64,000 bases of DNA, taken from contig NZ_VFIA01000004.1 of the NCBI RefSeq assembly GCF_014282275.1, positions 214,751 through 278,750 of the forward strand. The letters are read 5' to 3'. Below the pieces are notes generated by a model. That model made no database searches, was not told the origin of the DNA, and saw only the letters and a program-made list of their open reading frames with translations. Every line of letters begins with the position of its first letter. The stretch's first letter is position 1. Of the stretch, positions 7,562 through 16,352 are shown piece by piece. The translations under genes and the position numbers were made by a program. The stretch comes from Spirosoma utsteinense. Its GTDB lineage: Bacteria > Bacteroidota > Bacteroidia > Cytophagales > Spirosomataceae.

Positions 7562-9004
7562 ATGAAAAACAATGAACAGGGCCCTGGTGAAAACACAGGC
7601 GGCAAGTCGCGTGGCGAGGCCACCCGGCGGTCGTTCCTGAAGACCCTTGGCGTAGCGGCTGCTACCGTACCCTCCGCGCTCGTCGAAACCAAGGCTGCGG
7701 GCGTGGCGGCTCCCCAGTACCTGAATCTGGTGAAAAGCCATGCCAGTACGTCGGCGAATGGTAAAGTACGGCTGGCGCTCATCGGTACGGGCGGCATGGG
7801 AATTGGCGACACGCAAACGGCGGTGATGGTCGATGGCGTCGAAATGGTGGCGGCCTGCGATTTGTATGACGGCCGGTTACGCCGGGCCAAGGAGTTGTGG
7901 GGCGATGGGCTGACGGTAACCAAAGATTACCGTGAACTGCTGGAACGCAAGGACATCGACGTCGTCATTAACGCCACTACCGACCACTGGCACGAGAAAA
8001 TCTCGTCCGACGCCATGCGAAAAGGCAAGCACGTCTACTGCGAGAAGCCGATGGTGCAGAAAGTAGAGGATGGCCACACCCTCATCAAGGTCGCTGCCGA
8101 AACGGGCAAGGTCTTTCAGGTGGGTAGTCAGTTTGCATCTTCTATCATCATTGCCAAGGCAAAAGAGCTGTTGAAAGCCGGCGACATTGGGGAACTCGTC
8201 TTTGCCGAAGCGCAGTACGATCGCCACAGCGCCATGGGTGCCTGGCAGTACTCGATTCCGCCCGATGCCTCGCCCCAAACCGTCGACTGGGATACCTACC
8301 TGGGTAGTGCGCCCAAGCGTCCCTGGGACCCCCTCCGCTTCTTCCGGTGGCGCAACTACCAGGACTATGGAACGGGCATTGCCGGTGACCTGTATGTCCA
8401 CCTGCTCACGAGTCTCCACACGATTACCGGCTCCAAAGGACCGAACAAAGTGTATTCGAGCGGAGGAACGCGCTACTGGAAAGATGGTCGCGACGTGCCC
8501 GATATCCAATTGAGCATTTACGATTATCCGAAAACGGCAGAGCACCCCGAATTTAACCTGACCACCCGGTCCAACTTCGTCGATGGCGGGGGTGGAGCTT
8601 ACCTGGTGCGGCTGGTCGGTACGGAAGGTGACCTGTCCATCGGCTGGGATAGCCTGACCGTTCGGAAGAACAAGTTTCCGAAAGCACCGGGGATGTCGGT
8701 CGATAATTTCCCGAAAGACCAGAAAGATCTGTTCGTTGCGCAGTACAATAAAATGTACCCGGCTACCTCGGAGATGGAAGGGCCGAAGGAGTTCAAGTAC
8801 ACGGTGCCCAAGGATTACAAAGGCGACCGGTATGAACACTTCGTCAACTTCTTCAACTCGGTGCGCGACAACAAACCCAACATCGAAGATGCCACGTTCG
8901 GTCTGCGCGCCTGCGGTCCTACCCAGTGCGGTAATATGAGTCTGGCCCAGAAGAAAGTGATGAGTTGGGACCCCATCAAGATGAAGATCGGGAGCGCGAC
9001 CTAG
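7562..9004 (+). CDS. Tat-exported Gfo/Idh/MocA family oxidoreductase
   Basis: NAD(P)-dependent sugar or cyclitol dehydrogenase, 480 aa. A twin-arginine signal RRSFLKTLGVAAATV begins at residue 21, so it is probably exported folded. The Rossmann glycine motif LALIGTGGMGIGD is near residue 75. The family motif HVYCEKPMV near residue 155 supplies the catalytic Lys of EKP. A C-terminal alpha/beta domain has DWDTYLGSAPKRPWDP. In related loci such enzymes make 3-keto sugars that DUF1080 proteins hydrolyse; the upstream gene is one. Substrate not deducible. Confidence 0.9.
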   Translation: MKNNEQGPGENTGGKSRGEATRRSFLKTLGVAAATVPSALVETKAAGVAAPQYLNLVKSHASTSANGKVRLALIGTGGMGIGDTQTAVMVDGVEMVAACDLYDGRLRRAKELWGDGLTVTKDYRELLERKDIDVVINATTDHWHEKISSDAMRKGKHVYCEKPMVQKVEDGHTLIKVAAETGKVFQVGSQFASSIIIAKAKELLKAGDIGELVFAEAQYDRHSAMGAWQYSIPPDASPQTVDWDTYLGSAPKRPWDPLRFFRWRNYQDYGTGIAGDLYVHLLTSLHTITGSKGPNKVYSSGGTRYWKDGRDVPDIQLSIYDYPKTAEHPEFNLTTRSNFVDGGGGAYLVRLVGTEGDLSIGWDSLTVRKNKFPKAPGMSVDNFPKDQKDLFVAQYNKMYPATSEMEGPKEFKYTVPKDYKGDRYEHFVNFFNSVRDNKPNIEDATFGLRACGPTQCGNMSLAQKKVMSWDPIKMKIGSAT

Positions 9005-9024
9005 TCCGGATGACGCCGGAAACA

Positions 9025-9073
9025 AAACGGGTTCGACCAACGTATTTGCTGAATACGTTAGTCGAACCCGTTT
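9025..9073. terminator. Hairpin terminator after oxidoreductase gene
   Basis: AAACGGGTTCGAC...AATACG arms are nearly perfect (about 21 bp, one mismatch) around a short loop, starting 21 bp after the stop codon at 9004 and ending in GTTTCTTC. Confidence 0.7.
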
Positions 9074-9142
9074 CTTCGACCAACCGATTAAACGTTTGCC
9101 AGTCAAATGCATCCAATGGGTGTACGTCTCAATAACAAGGCG

Positions 9143-10471
9143 ATGAAAACGATAACAAAACTTCAGATATTGGTGGCTGGCCTGGTACTTGGCCTGACTG
9201 GTGCATGTACGACTACGGCGCAGGTCGGGTATAATCAGCCGGGATACAACCAGCCCGATTATAACCAGCAGCCCGGTTATAATCAATATGACCAGCAATA
9301 CGGCAGTCAGGGACAGAACCAGGACTTCTATAATGAGCTGGGACCTCACGGCCAGTGGGTGCAGACGCCCGAATACGGCACGGTCTGGGTTCCAAACGTA
9401 GAGCCCGGCTTTCAGCCTTACGCGACCAATGGACATTGGGTCGTTACGGAGTATGGTAACACCTGGGTTTCTGACTATTCCTGGGGCTGGGCACCGTTCC
9501 ACTACGGCCGCTGGTTTCAGGACCGCTATCAGCGCTGGGCCTGGGTGCCGGGCAACGACTGGGGCCCTGCCTGGGTGTCGTGGCGGTCGGGTGGCGGCTA
9601 TTACGGCTGGGCACCACTGGGACCTGGTATCAACATCAATGTGAACGCTAACATCCCGTCCAACTACTGGGTGTTCGTCCCGCAGATTTACATTACCAGC
9701 CCGCGTCTGTTCAGCTATTATGTGCCCCGGCCACGCGTAGTGAACATCTACCAGAGCACAACGATCATCAATAACGTATATCAGGTCAACAACCGGTCCT
9801 ATGCTTATGGACCGCGTCGGGAAGAGATCGAACGGGTAACCCGCCGGAGCGTGCCGGTCTACCGAATCGAAAATTCGGGTCGGCCCGGCCGGACGGTGGT
9901 TCAGAACAACTCGGTTGGTATCTACCGCCCCGAAATGAACCGGGGCAGCCGGGGAAACGGTGGCGAAACGCGTACCGATCAACCACGGGATTACTCCCGC
10001 CGGGACTATGCCCCGAACGCAGGAAATCCTGCCGGTACCTCACGGCCTAATCCGGTGCAGACCAACGACAATCCGCGGTATCAACCCCGTGAACAGGCAT
10101 CGCCGGTGAATCCGCGCTCAGGGCAGAGTCGTTACCAGAACGAGCAGCGCGTTCAGCCGCAGGTTCAGCAGAACCAGCCTGTTCCGCAACAAAACCAGCC
10201 AACGCAGCCGTCTACGTATCCGCAATCCCGTCGTCAGGAATCATTTCCGCAACCACAACGGGAAGCAAACACCCGCCAGGAGTCATTCCCGCAACGCCAA
10301 AACAGTCAGCCCGCCGACATTCGTCAGCCCCAGCTGCAACGGCAGAACCGGATTGAGCAGCGTGTTCAGCCACAGCCGCAGCCGCAGGGACGCAGCCAGG
10401 CACCGGAACAGGCGCCAACTCCTCCGGGCGCAACGCCCGAACGGCGGGGCGGTTCGCGCGGTCCTCGCTAA
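9143..10471 (+). CDS. DUF6600-type lipoprotein with long Pro/Gln/Arg-rich tail
   Basis: A 442-aa envelope protein. The lipoprotein signal LVLGLTGAC puts the lipidated Cys near residue 22. The frame extends 36 bp upstream but MKTITKLQ starts the signal. A YNQP-repeat linker follows. The aromatic DUF6600 domain spans about residues 60-190 (GPHGQWVQTPEYGTVWVPN, SWGWAPFHYGRWFQD, WVPGNDWGPAWVSWRSGGGYYGWAPLGPG). From about residue 250 to the end the sequence is low-complexity, basic and rich in Q, P, R and N, probably disordered. Function unknown; family members are often cell-surface proteins. Confidence 0.8.
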   Translation: MKTITKLQILVAGLVLGLTGACTTTAQVGYNQPGYNQPDYNQQPGYNQYDQQYGSQGQNQDFYNELGPHGQWVQTPEYGTVWVPNVEPGFQPYATNGHWVVTEYGNTWVSDYSWGWAPFHYGRWFQDRYQRWAWVPGNDWGPAWVSWRSGGGYYGWAPLGPGININVNANIPSNYWVFVPQIYITSPRLFSYYVPRPRVVNIYQSTTIINNVYQVNNRSYAYGPRREEIERVTRRSVPVYRIENSGRPGRTVVQNNSVGIYRPEMNRGSRGNGGETRTDQPRDYSRRDYAPNAGNPAGTSRPNPVQTNDNPRYQPREQASPVNPRSGQSRYQNEQRVQPQVQQNQPVPQQNQPTQPSTYPQSRRQESFPQPQREANTRQESFPQRQNSQPADIRQPQLQRQNRIEQRVQPQPQPQGRSQAPEQAPTPPGATPERRGGSRGPR

Positions 10472-10496
10472 AACAATAGACTTTCTACGCTTGGAA

Positions 10497-10532
10497 CAGG
10501 CCCGCCATCTGCAAAATGAGATGGCGGGCCTG
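10497..10532. terminator. GC-rich hairpin after DUF6600 gene
   Basis: Perfect 14-bp arms CAGGCCCGCCATCT and AGATGGCGGGCCTG with an 8-nt loop, 25 bp after the stop codon, followed by CTCTTG. Confidence 0.75.
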
Positions 10533-10643
10533 CTCTTGCCGGGTGGGCCGAAACTTTCATTAAGAGACGATTAGAATAATGGAATAAACAGTATAACGCA
10601 TTCGGCATACCCTTTAAAAGCCGGACTCTAACTCTTTCCCAGC

Positions 10644-12263
10644 GTGATAAATCTCAATCGTCGTCACTTTCTTAAGCAACTGGGCTTCGGTGCCGTTGGC
10701 CTTACGGTAGCTACTTCAGGCTGGGCGGCCCCGGCCTGGGATTCGCCTGCCCGAACTTTTCAGCTACCGCGCAGCCTGCCCGAAGTGCAGGGCGTGGCAT
10801 CAGGCGGGTTGCTGAATTTCGTCAATGCCGTCGAGAAGTCAGCCCTCAATCTGCATAGTATGATGGTTGTGCGGCATGGACAGGTCGTTGCCGAAGGATG
10901 GTGGGCACCCTATAAACCCCAGCTTAAGCACACCCTGTATTCACTCAGTAAAAGTTTTACGTCGACAGCGGTAGGAATGGCCGTTGCCGAGGGAAAACTT
11001 ACGGTCGAGGATAAGGTAATTTCCTTCTTCAAAGCTGATCTGCCCGCCACCATCAGCGACAACCTGGCGGCCATGCGGGTGAAAGATCTGCTGACCATGA
11101 CCACCGGCCATGATAAAGAGCCCACGCCCAACATGCGGGTCGACGGGAATAAAAACTGGATCAAGGTATTTCTGGCGCATCCTGTCGACCATAAACCGGG
11201 TACCCATTTTGTGTACAACAGTGGCGCTACCTACATGCTCTCGGCCATTGTTCAGAAACTCACCGGCCAGCCGGTACTGACTTACCTCAAACCACGCCTG
11301 TTCGATCCGCTGGGTATCGAAGGAGCCGATTGGGAAACAGATCCGAATGGGATCGACACGGGCGGCTGGGGCCTGCGGGTACGGACGGAAGACATCGCCA
11401 AATTCGGACAGCTGTACGTGCAGAAAGGCATGTGGAACGGTAAACGGCTCCTCCCCGAAGCCTGGATCGCCGATGCTACGAGTAAGCAGGTCCAGTCGGC
11501 GGGGGGAAAGCGGAAAGCTGAAGAGAACGACTGGCTGCAAGGGTACGGCTATCAGTTCTGGCGCTGCCGACACGATGCCTACCGGGGCGACGGAGCCCTG
11601 GGCCAGTACTGCATCGTGCTCCCGAAGGAAGACGCTGTGATTGCCATTACCTCCGAAACATCGGATATGCAGGCGATCCTCGACGAGGTCTGGACCAACA
11701 TTCTGCCTGCGCTTCAGGGAGCCGGGTCATCGACCGACAAAACGGCGTCAACCGCTCTGAATCAAAAATTAAAAGGACTGGCACTGGCTCCGCCTATGAT
11801 GGCGTCGACTTCGCCCGTGTCGTCAAAGATAAGCGGCCATACCTACGGGCTGGCTACCAATTCGATGAAGGCAAAAGCCGTCTCGCTGACATTTGGCAAA
11901 GATGGCTGCATCTTCAAACTGCAGGATGAGCAGGGGGCGCATCAGGTAACGTGTGGTATAAACCGCTGGGTCGAAAGCGAGACGACCTTCTCGACTATAC
12001 CATTGAAACTGGTAGCGACGCCCGTCCCCGGCGAAACCAAAACGCGCGTTGCCGGGAGCGGCACGTGGCAGGACGCCAACACGTTCGTGATGACGCTACG
12101 CTTCATTGAAACCGCTCATACCGACACCGTCTCACTAACCTTCGGCGACGACAGCGTCACCGTCGACTTTGCCAGCAGCCTGTCCAAAATCAATAAAACC
12201 AAAGACCCGCGTCCGGAACTACAGGGTAAACTACAGGCTGGTGGGGTTGGTATGAAAGGGTAA
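10644..12263 (+). CDS. Tat-exported serine beta-lactamase-family hydrolase
   Basis: Class C beta-lactamase/DD-peptidase/esterase fold, 539 aa. It starts with GTG and has a twin-arginine signal RRHFLKQLGFGAVG from residue 6. The catalytic SxxK is in LYSLSKSFTST near residue 107. The YxN motif is YNSGA near residue 190. HxG-like elements are not obvious. The last 150 residues form a beta-rich C-terminal extension seen in many family members. Most such Bacteroidota proteins are esterases or peptidases and not antibiotic-resistance enzymes. The next gene starts 34 bp downstream and may be cotranscribed. Confidence 0.85.
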   Translation: MINLNRRHFLKQLGFGAVGLTVATSGWAAPAWDSPARTFQLPRSLPEVQGVASGGLLNFVNAVEKSALNLHSMMVVRHGQVVAEGWWAPYKPQLKHTLYSLSKSFTSTAVGMAVAEGKLTVEDKVISFFKADLPATISDNLAAMRVKDLLTMTTGHDKEPTPNMRVDGNKNWIKVFLAHPVDHKPGTHFVYNSGATYMLSAIVQKLTGQPVLTYLKPRLFDPLGIEGADWETDPNGIDTGGWGLRVRTEDIAKFGQLYVQKGMWNGKRLLPEAWIADATSKQVQSAGGKRKAEENDWLQGYGYQFWRCRHDAYRGDGALGQYCIVLPKEDAVIAITSETSDMQAILDEVWTNILPALQGAGSSTDKTASTALNQKLKGLALAPPMMASTSPVSSKISGHTYGLATNSMKAKAVSLTFGKDGCIFKLQDEQGAHQVTCGINRWVESETTFSTIPLKLVATPVPGETKTRVAGSGTWQDANTFVMTLRFIETAHTDTVSLTFGDDSVTVDFASSLSKINKTKDPRPELQGKLQAGGVGMKG

Positions 12264-12297
12264 GGTTTGTTACACAAAGCATAAACCAATTTACTCA

Positions 12298-15200
12298 ATG
12301 ACTATGCGATTTCGTTCGTTTGTAAGCTCCGTTTGCAGTGTCCTGCTCGTGCTGGTCCTCATAGGCTGGCACAGCCGTAAGGAAGACAAACTTCTGATTT
12401 TCCTGAAAAACAGTACCAATCAGCCCACAGCTAATGTCGCAGCCGGAACGCTGATGGCCTTTGTTGGCCAGAACGGTATCGATGCCGATACAACCTCGAA
12501 TGAGGCTTACATCGCGGAGGATTCTCTGAAGAACTATCGCGCTGTACTTTTCCTGCAAACATCGACCGATGTGCTGGAGACCTGGCAGCAGAACGATGTA
12601 GAGCGGTTTGTGCAGGCGGGTGGGGGGATGGGCGTTGTCAACGCCAGTGGCTTTACTGCCTATCAATGGCCGTGGTACAATGACCTGATGGCGGGCGGTA
12701 ACAAACCCGCGGATGCCAATCGCCCCGTTTTCTGGACGAAAACGTACGATGGCGGGCCCATCTTTTATGCCGCTGCCGGTAGCATTACCGACCAGACACT
12801 GAGTAAACAGATTCTGGAGGGCATCAAACAGGCCATGGATGGCCCCGCGATCAACTACCGGAATGCCCATACTATGCGGACGCCGGAAGAAAACCGCTTT
12901 ACCGCTACCGTACTCGATTCGTACATGGAAGAGCCCATCGAGATGGAGGTTATGGACGATGGGCGCGTGCTGTTCATCGAACGCCGGGGCAACATCAAGC
13001 TCTATGACCCGACCGCCAAAGCAACGAAGGTCATCAACAAACTGCCTGTTCACCTGACGGGTAACTACGAAGATGGTCTGTTGGGGATGGAACTGGACCC
13101 TGACTTCGGGAAGAATCACTTTGTCTATCTCTATTACTCCCCCGTAGGTAATAAACCGGTGCAGAACCTGTCGCGCTTTCGTTTTACCGGCGATAGCCTG
13201 CAGATGGCCTCCGAGAAAGTGGTGATGCAGGTGCCGGTTCAGCGCGAGACCTGCTGCCATTCGGCGGGTAACGTATACTTTGGGCCGGATGGGAATCTAT
13301 ACCTGTCTACGGGCGACAACACCAGTTCAAAAGAGTCCGACGGGTTTTCGCCCCTGGACGAGCGTCCGGGCCGGGCTCCGTTCGATTCGCAGAAATCGTC
13401 GGGTAATACGAATGACCTGCGTGGTAAAATTCTTCGGGTTCACGTCGAAGCAGATGGTACCTACACCATTCCAGCGGGAAACCTGTTCCCTAAAGACGGG
13501 TCGAAAGGACGCCCCGAAATTTATGTGATGGGTGCGCGGAACCCTTACCGGATCTGGGTCGACAAGCGCGGTTTCCTGTATTGGGGCGACGTAGGGCCGG
13601 ACGGTGGGGTTGCGAACGAACGCGGTCCGAAAAGCCAGGATGAATGGAATCAGGCCCGGAAGCCGGGCAACTATGGGTGGCCTTACTTTGTGGGCGACAA
13701 CAAAGCCTACGCCGATTTTGACTTTGCCTCCAACAAAGTCGGAGCCATCTTCGACCCGGCACGGCCAGTCAACGAGTCGCCCAACAATACGGGCGATAAA
13801 GTGCTGCCACCGGCGCAGAAAGCCATGATCTGGTATCCATATGACAAATCGACCGAGTTTCCGATGCTGGGTACCGGCTCGCGGAGTGCGATGGCCGGAC
13901 CCTTCTATTACCTCGGCGATTACAAAAAATCGGACGTCCGCTTGCCGAAATATTACGACAACAAGATGTTTATCTACGAATGGGCCCGGAACTGGATAAA
14001 AGTGCTGAGTTTCACGGAGGCTGGTGACCTGAGGCAGATCGAATCCTTCCTGCCTACTACGTTTATCTCCAAACCAATCGATATGAAGTTCGGCCGTGAC
14101 GGGGCCATGTATGTACTGGCTTATGGTGCGAATTATTTTGCCCGCAACCCCGATTCGCAATTGGTCCGCATCGAATACTCCGAAGGTAACCGCCGGCCGG
14201 TGGCTAAAATCACCGCGTCAAAAACGGTGGGGGCGGCCCCGCTGACCGCTACGCTCTCGGCGGCTTCATCCTTCGACTATGACCGGGGCGATAAAATTAC
14301 GTACCAGTGGGAATCCGGTACTGGCCAGAAATCCAATGCCGTTGCTCCCACCTTTACCTATGCCAAACCCGGTGTTTACCGGCCTAAACTGACAGTCATC
14401 GACGCCGAAGGGCAACGCTCAACGACGGAGCTGGAGATGAAAGTGGGTAACGAAACCCCACAGGTCGACATCGTGCTGCGGGGTAATCGGTCGTTCTATT
14501 TCGATAAGACACCGATGGCGTATACGGTTACCGTGCGCGACAAAGAAGATGGTAGCCTTAATAAAGGTATTTTACCAAAACAGGTAAAATTCTCCATCGA
14601 TTACCTGGCCGAGGGAAAAGATCTGGCCCTGCTTACCTCCAATAGTCAAAATCTTGGCGATGTCGGGGCCAGGTATATACAGGGTAAAACGTTGGTCGCC
14701 AACAGCGACTGTAAGGCCTGCCACGCCATGAACGTGAAATCAATTGGCCCTTCCTGGATAGACGTGTCCAAACGATATAGCCCGGCTGCCGAAAGTGCCG
14801 TACCAATGCTGGCAAAAAAGGTGGTTACCGGCGGAAATGGCAATTGGGGAAAGAATATGATGTCGGCCCACCCCCAGCATACCGAGGCCGAAACAGGCGA
14901 AATGGTCCGGTATATCCTCTCGCTAACGGGCGATGCAACGCAGCGGTTGCCGCTCGTGGGTTCCTATACGCCCCGCCCGCCCGCAAACGCGACTGAGGAA
15001 GGAAGTTACGTGATTTCGGCCAGCTACGCCGATAAAGGAAACCCGATCACCGGTTCGCTGACGGGCCGGAAGCTGATTGTCCTGCGCAACCCTAAAGTAC
15101 AGGCAGAATCTTACGCGCAATCGGCCAATGTCGACCGCAAACACCAGGATGGCAGTAACCAATCGTGGGTGGGCGATATCAAAGACGGGTCATACATTGG

Positions 15201-15507
15201 CTTTTCCGATGTCGATCTGACAGGTATTTCACGGCTGGAACTTAACGTGGCGGCCATGCCATCGCGCGGAGGCCGGGTTGAGATTCACGTTGGTTCGCCG
15301 ACGGGTAAACTGCTGGCTACGGTCGACATAACAAACCCCGCTGAAACCAATGCCGGTACGGGGCGGAAAGGCCCGCTCTGGCAGCTTGTTTCGGCACCGA
15401 TTGCCAACGCGGGCGGCCTTCAGGACCTGTTCTTTGTGTTTCGCAACGATCAGGTAAAAGACAAAAACCTGCTAATTGTCGACTGGATTCAGTTTGCGCG
15501 CAAATAA
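12298..15507 (+). CDS. ThuA-like/sugar dehydrogenase/PKD/cytochrome c/CBM6 fusion protein
   Basis: A 1069-aa exported protein with an N-terminal signal segment. Domains in order: a degenerate ThuA-like module (about residues 35-180; QAGGGMGVVNASG, YQWPWYNDLM); a GSDH/PQQ-type beta-propeller (about 200-620; LLGMELDPDFGKNHFVYLYY, ETCCHSAGNVYFGPDGNLYLSTGD, MGARNPYRIWVD); a PKD domain (about 630-720; ASSFDYDRGDKITYQWESG); a mono-haem cytochrome c (CKACH near residue 803, distal Met region MMSAHPQHTEAETGEMVRYIL); and a C-terminal CBM6 (VQAESYA, WVGDIKDGSYIGFSDVDL). It probably oxidises a glycan-derived substrate and passes electrons to its own haem. This architecture recurs in Bacteroidota. Confidence 0.88.
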   Translation: MTMRFRSFVSSVCSVLLVLVLIGWHSRKEDKLLIFLKNSTNQPTANVAAGTLMAFVGQNGIDADTTSNEAYIAEDSLKNYRAVLFLQTSTDVLETWQQNDVERFVQAGGGMGVVNASGFTAYQWPWYNDLMAGGNKPADANRPVFWTKTYDGGPIFYAAAGSITDQTLSKQILEGIKQAMDGPAINYRNAHTMRTPEENRFTATVLDSYMEEPIEMEVMDDGRVLFIERRGNIKLYDPTAKATKVINKLPVHLTGNYEDGLLGMELDPDFGKNHFVYLYYSPVGNKPVQNLSRFRFTGDSLQMASEKVVMQVPVQRETCCHSAGNVYFGPDGNLYLSTGDNTSSKESDGFSPLDERPGRAPFDSQKSSGNTNDLRGKILRVHVEADGTYTIPAGNLFPKDGSKGRPEIYVMGARNPYRIWVDKRGFLYWGDVGPDGGVANERGPKSQDEWNQARKPGNYGWPYFVGDNKAYADFDFASNKVGAIFDPARPVNESPNNTGDKVLPPAQKAMIWYPYDKSTEFPMLGTGSRSAMAGPFYYLGDYKKSDVRLPKYYDNKMFIYEWARNWIKVLSFTEAGDLRQIESFLPTTFISKPIDMKFGRDGAMYVLAYGANYFARNPDSQLVRIEYSEGNRRPVAKITASKTVGAAPLTATLSAASSFDYDRGDKITYQWESGTGQKSNAVAPTFTYAKPGVYRPKLTVIDAEGQRSTTELEMKVGNETPQVDIVLRGNRSFYFDKTPMAYTVTVRDKEDGSLNKGILPKQVKFSIDYLAEGKDLALLTSNSQNLGDVGARYIQGKTLVANSDCKACHAMNVKSIGPSWIDVSKRYSPAAESAVPMLAKKVVTGGNGNWGKNMMSAHPQHTEAETGEMVRYILSLTGDATQRLPLVGSYTPRPPANATEEGSYVISASYADKGNPITGSLTGRKLIVLRNPKVQAESYAQSANVDRKHQDGSNQSWVGDIKDGSYIGFSDVDLTGISRLELNVAAMPSRGGRVEIHVGSPTGKLLATVDITNPAETNAGTGRKGPLWQLVSAPIANAGGLQDLFFVFRNDQVKDKNLLIVDWIQFARK

Positions 15508-15518
15508 GGCAGTTAGTT

Positions 15519-15560
15519 AGCCCTCACCGGCAGTGACAGTGACCGTTGCCGGTGAGGGCT
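15519..15560. terminator. Bidirectional terminator hairpin
   Basis: AGCCCTCACCGGCA and TGCCGGTGAGGGCT form 14-bp arms between two convergent genes. The hairpin ends directly before the minus-strand stop codon at 15561. Confidence 0.75.
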
Positions 15561-16223
15561 TCAGGCTTTTGCCAGGTTGACAATGTCTTTCACTTCCAGA
15601 ATCGGTTTCTCATAACCGACTCTAACCGAGTTGATCATTGCAAGGGCCAGCTCGCGCAGGGTTGAGAATCCCGCCGGATAGATCGCCCGGCCAAGGGGGT
15701 ACAGCCAGGAGATGTACTTGTAATAAACCAGTGTGTTTTTCAGACCTTCGGTCGGTTTCATGAAGCCCGGCCGGAACATATACGCTTTTTTGAAGGGCAG
15801 GCGCATCAGCGCATTTTCCGTCGCGCCCTTCACGCGCGCCCACATGCTGTTACCCTTTTCGGTGCTGTCGGTAGCTGCGCCGGAGATGTAGCCGAACGTC
15901 ATGTCGGGGTTAAGCTTCGACAGGGTTTGGGCAACGTACAGTGTCAGGTCGTAGGTGAGTCGCCGGTATTCGGGTTCTTTCATGCCTACTGATGATACGC
16001 CCAGGCAAAAAAAGCAGGCATTATATCCGCTCAACTGACTTTCGATGGAGGTCAGGTTCATAAAGTCAGCCTGGATGATCTCGCGCAGTTTCGGGTGCGA
16101 AACGCCACCGGGTTTTCGGTTGATAACCAGCACCTGCTCAACATCGGGATGTTGCAGACACTCGTGCAGGACGCCTTCACCAACCATGCCGGTGGCACCT
16201 GTAATAATTGCGTTGATTTTCAT
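15561..16223 (-). CDS. NAD(P)-binding Rossmann protein (atypical SDR, epimerase-like)
   Basis: A 220-aa cytoplasmic protein. It has the N-terminal dinucleotide motif ITGATGMVGEG and the basic residues VLVINRKPGG that usually select NADP(H). CFFCLGVSSVGMKE and FGYISGAATDSTEKG follow. The C-terminus has FRPGFMKPTEG, which is typical of HTATIP2/YbjT-like atypical SDRs. The classical YxxxK pair is not clear, so catalysis is uncertain. Substrate unknown. It is convergent with the preceding gene and has its own upstream region. Confidence 0.8.
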   Translation of the reverse strand: MKINAIITGATGMVGEGVLHECLQHPDVEQVLVINRKPGGVSHPKLREIIQADFMNLTSIESQLSGYNACFFCLGVSSVGMKEPEYRRLTYDLTLYVAQTLSKLNPDMTFGYISGAATDSTEKGNSMWARVKGATENALMRLPFKKAYMFRPGFMKPTEGLKNTLVYYKYISWLYPLGRAIYPAGFSTLRELALAMINSVRVGYEKPILEVKDIVNLAKA

Positions 16224-16352
16224 GAATAAGCGGGTTAGTCAAAAAAGAGATGCAGGCCGATCGTTATCCGATATTCGTACTGGATTGGATAAATTTACCG
16301 GCTCAACGGTCAGTATCCAAATCACTCGTTACGCCTTAAACGCCCCTACTGC

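Noticed and set aside
7877..9982. 701-codon open frame on the minus strand
   Set aside because: It is antisense to two well-supported genes (Gfo/Idh/MocA and DUF6600), has no domain pattern and low-complexity composition; long antisense frames are expected in GC-rich coding DNA.
10644..12263. Beta-lactam resistance gene
   Set aside because: The fold is shared with esterases and peptidases; the Tat signal, length and long C-terminal extension do not match known resistance enzymes.
12295..14160. Two long minus-strand frames over the sugar dehydrogenase fusion
   Set aside because: Both lie opposite strongly conserved beta-propeller coding sequence and show no family features.
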